Source: Tupaia tana
Taxonomy: Eukaryota > Chordata > Mammalia > Scandentia > Tupaiidae
Assembly: GCA_026018925.1 (NCBI GenBank)
Contig: JAKSZU010000016.1
Span: 35,085,377 to 35,149,376 of the forward strand
Direction of reading: 5' to 3'
Length of the DNA: 64,000 bases
Numbering within the stretch: the stretch's first letter is position 1; each line of letters begins with the position of its first letter. This document shows positions 45,548 through 58,445 of the stretch, one piece after another. Below the pieces are notes generated by a model. The model did not search any database, was not told the DNA's origin, and saw only the letters and a list, made by a program, of their open reading frames with translations. A program made the translations under genes and the position numbers.

Positions 45548-46042
45548 GCTCAAGCTATCTACTATGGTTTGTCCCCCGAAGTTTCATTTTTAGAAATTTG
45601 GTCTTAGGATAGTGATTAGATGTCCCTCATAAATCTATGTGTGAAGACTTGATTGTATTAATTGCACTGTAAAGATGGTAAGTGAAAACTTAATTCCTTC
45701 ATGGTGTCCCAGGGTGGAGACTTTTGGATGTCACAGTGTGTTAGGGAAGGGACTGTATGACTGAGTTCTGGTGGGTTTATAAGAAGAATGAATGAGACCA
45801 GAATAGCACAGAGAAAGCCACATGGATACAGACCATACTCTACTCTGCTAAAAGTTACACCCTTCTGCCATTTTGTGATGCCTTTGGTCCTTCCTTATCC
45901 AGTCCTGCCTATCTTCACACTTCAGCCAGAATGGCCTCTCTAAATGTGCCACCAGACTGTGGATCAAAATAAATGTCTATTTTCTTACATTCACACAGTT
46001 TCCAGCATTTCTGTTAGTAATGGAAAAACAGACTAAGACACT
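45548..46042 (+). mobile_element. MaLR-type LTR (MST/MLT-like)
   Basis: Starts ctactatggtttgtcccccg, contains gatgtccctcataaatctat, cacccttctgccattttgtg and gatcaaaataaatgtctatt (polyadenylation signal), and ends ggaaaaacagactaagacac. Start and end match the ERVL-MaLR LTR pattern; the centre is diverged. Confidence 0.6.
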
Positions 46043-46614
46043 ACTCAAATGTGGAGTAAACTGCCTGGACAGAGGGTGTGCCTTCTGTCATCGGGGAGAT
46101 TCAGGTCCCCCTGGATGATACTTTGGAAGGAATGTTAAGGCAAGCTTAGAGTGGCAGTGAGGTGGTTGACATCATAATCTATATGGTCCCTTCTAATCTG
46201 ACAGTCTCTGGAGAAAAATGTCATTAAACAACAACTAAAGACTGATAATAGGACCTTTCCCCTTGCCTGGGCTTCAGGGTGTTGACTGGTCTACTGGTGA
46301 GTGCTGCCCATTCACATCTCCAACCTTCCAGGCTGTTCTCAGCTCATTCCTCACCACCTCCAGAGAGTGAGTGAGAATGACAGTCAGGGCCCAACAGGCA
46401 GGAGAGAGGAGAAGGAAGGAAGAAAGCAGAAAAGTTAAGAAGACAATGGAAGAGTAAAGAATACCGGGTCAGAACTTGGGCGACCTGAGTTCTAGCTCTG
46501 GGTCCACAAAAGAGATGGTGCCCCTAAAACTCTATTAACCCTCTGTGGACATAAAATGATAAAGCCATCTACTTAGCTAAACACTGGGATTCAGTTATTC
46601 ACTACACTAATTTT
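46043..46614. other. Unassigned sequence, possible MIR trace
   Basis: 46455-46570 has a weak MIR-like stretch (gacctgagttctagctctgg, taaccctctgtggacataaa). Nothing else recognised. Confidence 0.35.
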
Positions 46615-46628
46615 AAAGTGAATAAATG

Positions 46629-48015
<1,387 letters not shown>

Positions 48016-48129
48016 AAAGTGAATAAATGAATAATAATTGAAATCATGTATAGGTCAATTAAGGCAGCCCATCGTGAGCTAAAGATGACAATAAACACTG
48101 CTGTGGTATATTCACTTCAGTTTCATTAA

Positions 48130-48375
48130 ACGAAAATTGGCAGAGAGTAGGTGCACTTATCAGAGAAAAACAGAGAGAGGGAGAAGGAGAAAGCATCCCC
48201 AAATGGGGCATGACCATGCTGCGATACCTCCTCTTCCATTTTTCCATCCTGTCAGGATTTGGGGCACACATACATGCCAAACATGATTTTCAAGCCACTA
48301 GTACAAGGACTTGAACCATAATCAGCTATGTGGGATCCAACTTTCCTTGACCACTGGACTACAAGACCAGCCCTC
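48130..48375 (-). mobile_element. SINE-C copy, old
   Basis: gcagagagtaggtgcactta, GA-rich stretch, catgctgcgatacctcctct, tatgtgggatccaactttcc, ending ggactacaagaccagccc. Directly follows the HIGD1A copy. Confidence 0.7.
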
Positions 48376-48439
48376 CTACTCTACTTTTAAAAGCTCAGGA
48401 GAAACAAACCCCACTGAGTCAGGGACCTTCTGGCAATCC

Positions 48440-48560
48440 AGGGAAATTCCTTGTCTATAAAATGACAGTAATGACAGATTCTGCTTAACGATAGCATTGT
48501 GAATTAATATGCATGGCACATACTAACCATTGAATAAATGTTAGCTATCATCTCTATTAT
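48440..48560 (+). repeat. MIR fragment
   Basis: ccttgtctataaaatgacag, then catggcacatactaaccatt and gaataaatgttagctatcat, matching the MIR 3' half. Confidence 0.65.
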
Positions 48561-48881
48561 TTTTAAGTGTTTAATTCTGGATAAACATTCAGGTCCTTTT
48601 AAATTCTAACAGTGTATGATTTTAAGACGACCACAAGGTTTCCAGCCACCATAATGAGAAGAGTGTGATTAAGTAGAGGAAAAGAACTAAATACCAATGA
48701 GAATGTATCTTATTTGGGGCATCACTTGTGAACTATATAGCTCTAGGCATAGATCGCATGCAGTTACTGTGCAGGCAGCTCCACGACGTAAGAGTCTGAA
48801 CCGTAGATCCAAGAATAGCAACTACCCTGGTGACCTTCATTGACAGGAGGCAGAAGACGATAGTGTACGAGAGACAACAGT
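48561..48881. other. Unassigned intergenic sequence
   Basis: Nothing recognised. Confidence 0.35.
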
Positions 48882-48896
48882 AATAACAATGACCTT

Positions 48897-49146
48897 TTTT
48901 TTGGGAGAGGTTTTTGCTATAGGGCATGTGTGCTCACCAGAAAGAGAGACACAGAGAGACAGAAAGCGAGAAATCACCCCCCAGGGGGGATGGCCAAACT
49001 GTAATCCCTTCTCCTCCACTCTCTTCTCAGGATCTTGGGCACGCACATGCACCCAGCGTGAGTTTAAGCCACTGGGTCCGGGACTCGAACCGTGGTCGAC
49101 TACATGGGAGTCCAGCAACATAGCTGTTACACTAACTGCTGGTCCC
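48897..49146 (-). mobile_element. SINE-A copy
   Basis: T-run, gggagaggtttttgctatag, full body, and end ctaactgctggtccc. Perfect 15-bp duplication aataacaatgacctt at 48882-48896 and 49147-49161. Confidence 0.95.
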
Positions 49147-49149
49147 AAT

Positions 49150-49285
49150 AACAATGACCTTGTATGTTTATCGCATCTCAGAACAATCCTGAGGATCTTA
49201 CATGCACTTGTGTCACCTTTCCAACATCCCCACTTCACATATAAGGAAAGTGAGTCTACAGATCACATGGCCTGAAGATAGAGGA
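49150..49285 (-). repeat. MIR fragment (antisense)
   Basis: tcgcatctcagaacaatcct, gaggatcttacatgcacttg and taaggaaagtgagtctacag fit reversed MIR ('aatcctcacaacaac...gaggaaactgaggc'). The first bases are the SINE target duplication. Confidence 0.5.
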
Positions 49286-49565
49286 AGTACGTGCCCCTGA
49301 GCATCGTCAGTCATGCTCTGGTTCTAGAAAAGGAGGACTGTCACATTTTAATGTTCCTCACTGCTTATTATACCTAAAGACATCAGAATACCCTAAAAGA
49401 TTGAGAAGAGAAAGAGAACTGTCTGGGGACCTAACCCTCAGGACTCCAGGGACAACAGGGCAGTGAGTTCTCTGGGATTTCTTTATGTCTCTTGTAAAGC
49501 TTGGTCTGGGTGCTGAGACTCTTAATCTAGAAATGCCAATGGGCACAGATAATAGAACAAAGCAA

Positions 49566-49672
49566 ACACAGAAAAAAAAAAACAAAAACAAAAACAAAAA
49601 CAAAAACCTCCCTCTCCCCACAAAACCCAAACCCAAACCAAAACTAAAACCCAAACCAAAACCAAAACAGGA
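49566..49672 (+). repeat. (AAAAAC)n / (AAACCC)n-like tract
   Basis: A run of aaaaac units, a short spacer, then irregular aaaccc/aaaacc units. It is not the mammalian telomere hexamer (ttaggg). Confidence 0.9.
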
Positions 49673-49694
49673 TCAGGCTGCTCACTGTGGCCTG

Positions 49695-50425
49695 GAGCTG
49701 GGCAAGAGACTCATCAAACATAACATATATTTCTGGTGGGAATGTTAATGATAGCTGCTTTGGAAAACAGTTTGGGAGTTTCCTATATGAGGATGCTTCA
49801 TATAGTTTACGGAAAATGTGTATTATGAAAAAAACCATGCATGGATTTCCAATTTTTTGGTACTTTTTGAAGTTCCCTCATAGATTTATCCTAGTCCTAG
49901 AAAATACATCCCTAGGCATCCACCTAAGAGAAATGAAGTCTTAGGTTCTCACACAGATGTACACGATGTTCACTGCAACAACCCGAATGCCACTCGTGAA
50001 TGGAGCAGCCAGTTATGGTACACCTATATCATAGGTATTGCTAACAGTAAAAGGGAGCAAGCTGTTGGTACATGCAGCAACAAAGATGAACTTCAGAAAT
50101 GTTTTTCCCAGAGGAAGCAGCCAAACCAAAAAGACTACATATTGTGTGCCTCCATCTTTATGAAATTTCTGGAAGAGGCAACTCTTTCTATAGACAGAAA
50201 GCGAGTTAGGGGTTGCCAAGGGCTGGAGTTGGGAGCAGAAATAGCCTGTAGATGGGCACAAGAGCACTTTCTGGAGGTGATGGAAATATTTCGAGATGTA
50301 TTATGGTGAGGATTGCAGAACTGCATAAATTTTCTAAAGCTCATTGAACTACATGTTTAAAAAGCTCATTGAACTACATGTTTAAAATGCATGCTGTGTC
50401 AATCCTACCTCAGTAAAGCTGCTGA
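49695..50425 (+). mobile_element. Old L1 3' part (sense)
   Basis: ttctggtgggaatgttaatg, gctttggaaaacagtttggg, atccacctaagagaaatgaa, gcagcaacaaagatgaactt, ggggttgccaagggctggag and ctacctcagtaaagctgctg run through ORF2 C-terminus and 3' UTR. The coding frame is lost. It contains a MITE-like insert and a 25-bp tandem duplication (50336-50360, 50361-50385). Confidence 0.8.
49788..49880. mobile_element. MITE-like element, 93 bp, TA-flanked
   Basis: Ends tgaggatgcttcatatagtt and (reversed) tgagggaacttcaaaaagta form imperfect inverted repeats. It is flanked by TA on both sides (49786-49787, 49881-49882), the mariner target. Core atgaaaaaaaccatgcatgg recurs in relatives at 21.9, 25.8 and 26.7-27.0 kb. 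It has no coding capacity and interrupts the old L1. Confidence 0.65.
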
Positions 50426-53400
50426 AAATATCAGTATTTACCCATTGTTATTGTTAACTATTCCTATTATTCCAGCGTTCATCTAAGCTTCCTGTGGTTT
50501 GAAGAGCAGGAACAGAGATGGGTTTAGGTGCTCTGAAAATTCTGCATTCATCTGGGTGGTGCTCTGGGGCTAGGAACAGGGGGGGTTGCCTCAAGTCTTG
50601 ATTATCTCCTGGTTACTTTCAGGTACTTTTGTTGACTTTCTACAGTTCACGTGTGTATAGTGGCAGGGTCTGGGAGAGGAGAAAACTCAGGGTGTTGAAA
50701 GTGGGTAGCCTTTTGGTATTAAAGGGGCAGCTCAGTTGTCTGAAGTCAGAGCCTTTATTTTGTGGCATATCCTTCAACAAGCACAAATCCCATGGTGTGA
50801 ATTCTTAGAAAGACCTTGGTGAAGAGTAGAGTCCTAGATGAGATCAAACTGCAATCTTTGAAAACCAAGTACTCAATCTGTTGGGCTGCCCTGACCAAGT
50901 GTGTTACAACCTGCAGATGGCGGTGTCCTTCGCACTTCAATTCCCAGTATTTTTCTGTGGCATAATCTAGTGCCTCAGAGACGTGGGAGACCCTTACTTA
51001 TTCTTCAAGGCTACTTTTAAGGAAGGAGTTTATCCCTAGATCAGGAGCTTCCAGATCCAGCAAAAACCATTCCCATGCCCTTGTTTCAAAGAAGGCTGTT
51101 ATCATTTTATTCCCAAAGAAAGATTTGAGACTGTAGTGCTGCAAAAGTGATCTGTAACTCTTAAATTTGTAATTGAATGCTTGCTTTAAAAACAAACAAA
51201 CAAAAACTAAGAACAGTGCTTTGCACGTAAGAGAAATAGTTTTTACATTGAATTCTGGCTGGGAATGTAGCCCCACCTGTCTTAATCCTTACCTCTGGCA
51301 AAGGTGGCTTGAATCTTATGAATGCTAAAGAAGCCTTTGTGGAATTAAAAAATTTCTCCATGGCCAGATATGTTTTAACATATTCTAATTACCCACTTCA
51401 GTTAGCAACACCCTGACACTTACATAATGCAATGTCCTGGCCCCATCAGCATGGACTACACTAGAAGGCTATATTTTAATACTGAATTTAGGATGAAAGT
51501 CAAGATCAGCCTGATTGATTGACATTACGCTGTGTTCAACAGCTTTCTTTCTTTTCCTCAGCCTATTGTAGTCCAAAAAGATTGGACTCTTCAGACTTGA
51601 ACCCTGAGCTCCCTGTGACTGGCTTCCTGCTGGGTTTGGCCATTGAGGGGGCATCAATCAGAGATGAGAAAGGGAGAGAGCTATTGGGTGATTTTCCTTC
51701 TCAAGAGATGCAGCAGCAGCTTTTGTCTCTCCAACAGTTCTGGCTCCTGCATATGAGACTCACCATGGTTGCAGGTCCTGCCAGGGGACCCTGGCTCTGG
51801 GCTCTGGGCTCGCCTGTTCCCTTTGTTTCTCTAGCGTAGGTAGAGAGTGGTTGCCTGTTTCTACTAGTCTGTGAGTTACTTCATTGTCTCCTGGTGTGCT
51901 TCTATGATACTCCCATTTTTTATTACATGGTCTCTGTTTACACAATCAGCATAATGTCTTCTTTACAGGTTAGCTCCTGCTACATGGTTGAAATGCCTCC
52001 TAAGAGCTGCCGCCTACACGTGAGGAACAGTAGCTCACGATCTTTCCCTGTGGCCACCATGCCAGCCTGCTCTGACCACAAGGCTGGTCACTTAGCTGGG
52101 CAGAGCTTTTCCCTGCTCTGTCTTGCAGAAGCATGAAGTTGGAGTGAAGTGGGGTGTCCCAGCTACTTTGGCAACATTTCTCTTTGCTGTTCACCATGGA
52201 TACCCACTTATTAAGGGAGAAACAATGGTGCTTGATACTCTATTCCCAAGCAAGGTTAATGCTTCTCTCATAATCCTGGGTCACCTTTTCTTGAGGTTGA
52301 GGAGATATGTATGAACTCAGTCCTTTTACTGGTCAAATCTCCTTTCAGAGATTTTTGGGCTTCATCCAACTCTTCTTATTTTTTTTGTACATAAATATTG
52401 TTCTTCTCTTACAGCAAAATGTTTAAAATAATCTTGCCTTTTCTCAGATGGTACTTGATACTGGAGGGCAGGGGTACCCTTCCTTTGGGGTACCTCACTT
52501 GGTACAAGAAAGAAAAAGTTTCCTCTTTCATCCCATATAGTGGTCTCTGATAGAGAAAACCTGCAAGGAGTTCCTTCCCTGTAGATGAACGGATACTGCC
52601 GATGGTGGAATGGGCTCTGAGAGGAGAGCAGGTCTTACCAATTGTATTAAGAACTCAGGAACCTGTGGTTACTGTTCAGTCCTGACTTTCCTGAGAAATA
52701 AAAGAGGGAGAGAGGCAGGTAGGAGAAAAGTGTACCACATCCAGAAAAATAGAAAATGAATGGAATAAGATCTTAAAGGAAGGAAAAGAGGAATGTTCTG
52801 CGGTACAGAGCAGGAAATATCACAACTCTTAGACTCCAGAGAAGGTCTGAAATAACTTCTTTAGACTATGAGGTTCAATGTGACTTATTGCACCTCCATT
52901 CCTGTTGTTAAACTAACTGGCTCTTCTCCACAATAAAAAAACAAAACAAAACAAAACAAAGCAATAAACTCATACACATGAACAAAACATACTAACCTCA
53001 TATTTCCTTTGGAACAGAATGCATTACAAAGGAAACTGCATAAATGCATCTTATTCTCTAGATTCATAAATGAATTTCATTCTCGTCCTCAACATGAAGA
53101 CAGATTAAAAGGCTATATCTATTTTTTTGTGGGTAAAAAGCATGAGACCCAAGCTAAATGTGATGAAAATACTCTAGCGGCACATCAGGCAGTGGTGGAG
53201 CCACCTCTGATAAGGGCTTTTCAGGTTTATCAAACAAGGTACAAGCTGTCCTCTGCACTGTGCCCAAGATTCTCCTTTTGACCCAATGCTAGTCGGGCCC
53301 ATCAGAGCCTCTCCTCAACTATGCCCCAGTTTTGGTCTATAAGAACTTGAACCAACATAGCTCAATGTTGTTGCAACCTTCGATGACCCTTGCCTCCATA

Positions 53401-53857
53401 ACGGTGTCTTCCTGAGAAAACACAAGGCTGTCCAAGAATGTATTCTCTGTTCTAGCCAACACCTAAAGCGAGATTTCTGTTTCCCAACCTCTACGGAGGG
53501 CAGACCCTAACTTGGATAAGCACCAGTTAGCAAACCCAAATGGACTAATCACACTGATGTTTCCTTCCTGCTCTTTGTAATTTTCAATGTCCATGACCTT
53601 CATTCTCCTGGCTCCCTCACTGTCTCTTTAAAACACTGAGTCAGCTGTGTACAAATCAAAGTAGAACTCAGGTTACTGACTAAATTCTGTCCTCACTGCT
53701 TCAATAGTGTCTAGCTTTGTTTATCTTTAACGTTAGCAATAGTTTCTGACTTTCATGATTCTATAGCTTCAGACTGGGCAGACCAATAAGACACTTATTT
53801 CTGGGTCTTGTACTAATGGGCAGCAAGTTAAGTGCTTAGGATAGAAAAATTTCTTTT
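50426..53857. other. Unassigned sequence, about 3.4 kb
   Basis: The longest stretch without repeats I can name. Open frames up to 106 codons (51519-51839) show no domain. Parts may be unique mammalian sequence. A short aacaaaac run lies near 52940-52962. Confidence 0.4.
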
Positions 53858-53872
53858 AAAAGTGCTTAGGGT

Positions 53873-54117
53873 AGGACCAGCAGTTAGCGTGATGGCTATG
53901 TTGCTGGACTCCCATGTAGTCGACTGCGGTTCAAGTTCCAGACCTGGTGGCTTAAACTCATGCCGGGTGTGTGTGCATGTGTCCTCAAGATCCCGAGAGG
54001 AGAATAGAGGAGAAGGGATTGCAGTGTGGCCATCCCCCCTGGGGGGTGATCACTTTCTGTCTCTCTCTGTCTTTCTGGCGAGCACATGCCCTATAGCAAA
54101 ACCCTCTCCAAAAAAAT
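53873..54117 (+). mobile_element. SINE-A copy, sense
   Basis: aggaccagcagttagcgtga, cgactgcggttcaagttcca, body, cctatagcaaaaccctctcc and A-tail. Duplication aaaagt(g/a)cttagggt at 53858-53872 and 54118-54132. A third near-copy, aagtgcttagg, is at 53830. Confidence 0.93.
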
Positions 54118-54132
54118 AAAAGTACTTAGGGT

Positions 54133-55056
54133 TATTAATTCCACACAGACTCTGCGATAAGTCAGAATGAACACTTCTACTTAAAATATCAGCTAAGTGT
54201 CTAGTGAAGAGAACCTGTACCGTAATTCTGTTCCTCAGAGTTTTTCTGTTTAGAAATCATGCTTGCTTAAGCTTCCTGTGGATAAATGTAAGCATAAACT
54301 TAAAATGCTTAGTTTTTCTTGGTGCCGAAAGTGATAGAGCCCTTCCTTGCCTACTCTTTTCTTAGAGCATTTCCTTGACAATGTTTGCATTTGCAAATCC
54401 TTCCTTAGGCTCTTTATATATATATATGTAAAATTAAAAAAATAAAAGCTAACTAAGCTTCTTGCAAGGATTATGATTTAGGACTATTTTCTTAAGGACT
54501 TGGCAGGCATTGCTTTGAAATGTAAACATCAAACAAGATAGTGTCCTATCTCCCTGGGCTCCTTGTTCCAAGCTCTGCCTGCCTATTACAGAGAGTTTGA
54601 TTTTTTTTTTTCCCTTGGAATAAAGGTCATTTACTACACAAATGGCTACCCCAGTTACCAGGAGAATTCAGGATTGGGATCTGAGAACCTGTGAGGCAAA
54701 TCCTGTTGTTAAACCTTCTTACACGAGGACTGGTTATCATTACTTTGACAACATGTGTGTCAGGATTGTATCTGCTTGGTTATGTAAGGGGTGAGCTTTC
54801 TTTCTGTCTTTGTAATTTCATTAGCAGTTTACCTGTGATGCTTGTCCTAGCCTGGTTGAATGCTCATTTATAATAACAGAACAACAAAACTGTTTTCTTT
54901 GTTTTGTACATTCATGGAGAGGAGTTTTCTGGTTTGGTAGGAGATTTTATTTTTGTCCACTTATGGGAGGAGAAACTTGACAATCAGTGACCCAAGTAAG
55001 ATAAAAGAAGATTGTGATTGGATGTTGCCATGGGCCCACAATTTCTGCCTTTAGTG
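54133..55056. other. Unassigned intergenic sequence
   Basis: Short tatata run near 54417 and T-run near 54602. No gene or repeat recognised. The stretch just before the LTR could be further retroviral sequence, but I cannot support it. Confidence 0.35.
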
Positions 55057-55742
55057 TGTTAAACTAAACTATTTATTTTAGCCTAAAATGGCTACTATGC
55101 TCCCCCATTTGGATTTCTGTGGATAAGCTAAAATTGTACATATTAGGCTGTTTTCCTGAGCTGGTTGCTAAATTATAGTCAATCATATTATCCACACCAG
55201 TCAATCACAGAAAACTCACCTTTCAGGCTGTTTGTGCAGCCTTACCACCCAGCTGGAACCAATCCAATGATTTCTCTACCTCATTCCTTCACTTCCACTT
55301 TTGTATATTACTTTCCCTTTCCAAAACTTAAAATACCGAATTGACCACAGGCTACCCGGAATTGCTTGGAAGTTGGTGTGGCAAACTGCCCCATTTGAAT
55401 CATGTTAAGATTTGCTTAATTAAACTCTACTAAATTGCCTTATTTTTCTTTCTTTTTTTTTTTTTTTAGTGAGATATTTCTTACTGGGGTCATGTGCTTG
55501 CTAGAGAGACAGAGTGAGAAGGACAGATAAAAAGAAATCACCCCCCTTGGGGGGGATGGCCACACCACAATCCCTTCTCCTCCATTTTCCTCATGGGATT
55601 TGGGGCATGCATGCACACGTGCCCAGAGTGTTTTAAGCTGCTGTGTCTAGGACTCAAACCATGGTCAACTGTATAGGAATCCCACAATGTAACCATTATG
55701 CCATCTTCTGATTCCTGTTCTTTCTTTCTTTTCCTTTTAACA
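55057..55742 (+). mobile_element. Endogenous retrovirus LTR, split by a SINE
   Basis: Bounded by tgttaaa ... tttaaca inverted ends; about 420 bp without the SINE. It contains ccaatccaat (55260), a TATA-like tgtatattac (55302) and AATTAAA (55418) before the U5-like end. It is followed directly by a primer-binding-site-like sequence, so it is a 5' LTR or a relic of one. No second LTR copy was found in the window. Confidence 0.75.
55457..55718 (-). mobile_element. SINE-A older type within the LTR
   Basis: Poly-T, gtgagatatttcttactggg, body with ccttctcctccattttcctc, and head end atgccatcttctgattcc. The string ttctttctttt lies near both edges. Confidence 0.85.
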
Positions 55743-56107
55743 GTTTTGGTGTCAGAAGCAGGATCTGAAGTAGAGCTTCCAGTGACCTCCAGGAGCATGG
55801 GGAGTCCAAGCGAGGTACCTATGGGACCCTTTGTCATCCATTGCTCTCTTACAGCCACTGTGGATTGTGGGTAAGTTCTCCCTTAGATTTGAGCTCCACA
55901 AATTTGTGTTTAGAGATGTCTGAGTTTATTTGAGCAAATTTTGGTCTGAACTAGGTTTGGAGTTGCAACAAGAACTGGATTGGATCTAGGATTGGATTGG
56001 ATTTGATAATTAACTGGATTGCATCTGTTTGACTGGATCAGACAGAAACTAGCAGTAAATAGTGGTGGAGGCAGCAAAATTAGGTTAAAAATAAGTTCAG
56101 ATGAGAT
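55743..56107 (+). mobile_element. ERV leader region with PBS-like site and splice donor
   Basis: Four bases after the LTR, tggtgtcagaagcaggat (55747-55764) resembles a tRNA-Leu-type primer binding site of the HERV-L kind. A strong splice-donor-like gtgggtaagttc lies about 100 bp on (near 55867). From 55970 there are loose ggattggat repeats. No gag frame follows before the next SINE. Confidence 0.55.
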
Positions 56108-56357
56108 TTTTTTGAGAGGTTTTTGCTATAGGGTGTGTGTGCTCATCAGAAAGACAGAGAGAGACAGAAAGTGAGAAATCACCCCCCCGAGGGGGGATGG
56201 CCACACTGCAATGCCTTCTCCTCCATTCTCCTCTTGGGATCTTGGACATGCAAACACACACGCATGGCATGAGTTTAAGCCACCAGGTCCAGAACTCAAA
56301 CCGCGGTCGACTACATGGGAGTCCAGCAACATAGCCATTACATCAACTGCTTGTCCC
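56108..56357 (-). mobile_element. SINE-A copy
   Basis: tttttttgagaggtttttgc, full body with accgcggtcgactacatggg, and end catcaactgcttgtccc. Confidence 0.92.
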
Positions 56358-56401
56358 TATTAAATGTAAGTTTAAAGTTGATATATTTTGGCATTTTTTA
56401 A

Positions 56402-56421
56402 AAAGAATTATTTTATTTAAC

Positions 56422-56456
<35 letters not shown>

Positions 56457-56591
56457 TTTTAATTTGCCCAGAGAGGGACAGAGTGAGAGAGAGAAAGATT
56501 GAGAGAGGGAAAGTGAGAAAGCAAGTTGCCAGGTCTGGGACTCAAAATGTGGGAGTCTGGTGCCCTTAACCACCATGCCACCTGCCAGCCC
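56402..56591 (-). mobile_element. SINE-A older type with (TTTA)n tail and internal deletion
   Basis: ttta repeats (56410-56460), aatttgcccagagagggaca, GA-rich stretch, then directly ccaggtctgggactcaaaat and head end atgccacctgccagccc. The central 90 or so bases are missing. Confidence 0.75.
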
Positions 56592-57189
56592 TGGCATCTT
56601 GTTTTTATATGATTAAAAAAAAGCATAAAGGACTTTTCAGAAGACAATGAGCTCTTTTGTGTGTGTGTGTGTTTGTGTGTGATACATACATATTATTAGT
56701 ATATTCTATGCCTATGCGATAAAAGGCCTTAAGAAATTCCATTCAGTTTGGTTTATAAAAAGGAACACTCATACACATTAATTTAAATGCTTTTCAAGTT
56801 CATGAGACTTAAATGAATATGCTGGTTTCAAACATGGTGAAAGAAAAATAGTTTAATAAGTAAAGATCTTCACAGTTTCCAACATATATTTTGTCCAGGG
56901 TTTTATTGGTCGGGCAATAACATGTTTATCTTAATGTGGGTGGTTTAGTGAACAGCTGGTATTTACATGTTATGTGTTATATTTTACATGGTGGATATTT
57001 AACAGGGAAATCGATTAATGACTAGCTTTTCCTATTTAATGACTAGTGAGCTATATTGCCCCAGCAAGGTGCTACTTTATAGTATGTTCACTGAGGTTTA
57101 TGTCTTAAGTCAGACATGCATTCATAAGTTTTATATGTCAGTTGTGCTTGCTATTGAAAGTCTTTAAATTAATTAAGATCTTTAGTGAG
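56592..57189. other. Unassigned intergenic sequence
   Basis: A (TG)n stretch near 56658-56682. Otherwise nothing recognised. Confidence 0.35.
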
Positions 57190-57430
57190 TCAGTAAAATG
57201 TGTGTGGAGGGGGGGGAAGGCATGGAAAACAACTGTACATACCAGAGACAGTGTGGGAGGGAGAAGGCAGGGAGTTGGCAGAGAGTGAGAAGTGGGGGAG
57301 GGGGACAAAATATATAAGAAACAAGAAATAGAAAATTATTTGTTGATGATAATATGTATGGTAATATCTTCAATTGAGCTAATATACAATGTATACTGGA
57401 TAGAAAAATATCAACATGGTGTCTGTCATG
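57190..57430 (+). mobile_element. L1 3' UTR fragment
   Basis: gtgtggaggggggggaaggc, gtgtgggagggagaaggcag, and tttgttgatgataatatgta with gagctaatatac parallel the 3' UTR of the L1 at 30.54-30.68 kb (G8 run, then gttgatgatgatgcgaatag). Confidence 0.55.
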
Positions 57431-57984
57431 TGAAAGTGTCCTGTCGCCAAGAACAAACTAAACTGTTTATCTGATCTTGCAAGAAATCAGGAGAGAGATT
57501 AACAGCTGAGTTTTCTAAGTGGGCTAGTTTCCATTGGTATGATAATAAAATTCCTTCGGTCTAATCCTTAAATACAAGAATGGAGCTGAAGTAACCTGAT
57601 GTTAGTTTCTCAGTTACTTCCCTATTATTCCGCCTGCCTGTCCCCACCTGAAAATAAGAGTAACTTTGAAATAACCAATACACTTTTTGGTTTTGACACT
57701 TTCTTTAGACCTTTTTGTCTAGAAAACCAAATTCTTCAGCTCAACTCTCCAGAACTTTTCTACTTTATGTAATGTAGTGTTGTCTGATCACAAATAAAAG
57801 CCAGCTATAATCTTTAAACAAAAATTATTGTGATTTTGTTTTCTGGAAGGTCTATTTTAAACAAGATTAAATTATAATATAGAGACTGTTGATTTTAAAA
57901 AAAATTGCTAATATACGATGTTTTTAGTCCCATGTTTAAAATGTTCATTAAAAGCATAACTTTTAGCCATTGCCTATGATAAAG
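57431..57984. other. Unassigned intergenic sequence
   Basis: ccaat and aataaaagcc near 57675 and 57795 hint at another old LTR, but no ends are seen. Confidence 0.3.
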
Positions 57985-58436
57985 AAGCCCTGCTTTGACT
58001 GACACTTTGCTAAAGGCTCATCTGAGTCCTTTCGGACTAGGCCAACCTGGGACTTTCCTTTCTGTCCTGGTTGAATCCAGTTTGAGCAAACACTTGGCTA
58101 AGTCAGTTCAGAGAAAATTCCTCATTCTTGGTAAATTATTCTTTCAGCTTGCCTTCAGCAATCATCCTATCACCAGTTCAACCAGAATCCCCTTACCTTT
58201 AATTTTTCCTTAGTATATAATTTTCCATCCACTGGCCTCAACTTTGCTCCTTGGTTACAAATACCTTTTTGTCTTAGAATCAAAGCTGAGCTTCAGCTCT
58301 TTCTCCATTGCAAGATGCCTATACCTATTACCAGCCTCTAACCATGGAGGTTATGTCTGTACCAATCACCAGCCTCTAATCCCCAGCGAAATCTTTCTCC
58401 TCATGCTTTAACACATGCCATGAAGACTTTATTTTT
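57985..58436 (+). repeat. Possible old LTR
   Basis: ctcatctgagtcctttcgga, tccactggcctcaactttgc and a short imperfect repeat of accagcctctaa (58331, 58368) read like an ERVL-type LTR promoter and U5 region. No confident family or terminal repeats. Confidence 0.35.
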
Positions 58437-58445
58437 AAACACTTT

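Noticed and set aside
49566..49672. Interstitial telomere-like repeat
   Set aside because: Units are aaaaac/aaaccc, irregular, and do not match ttaggg.
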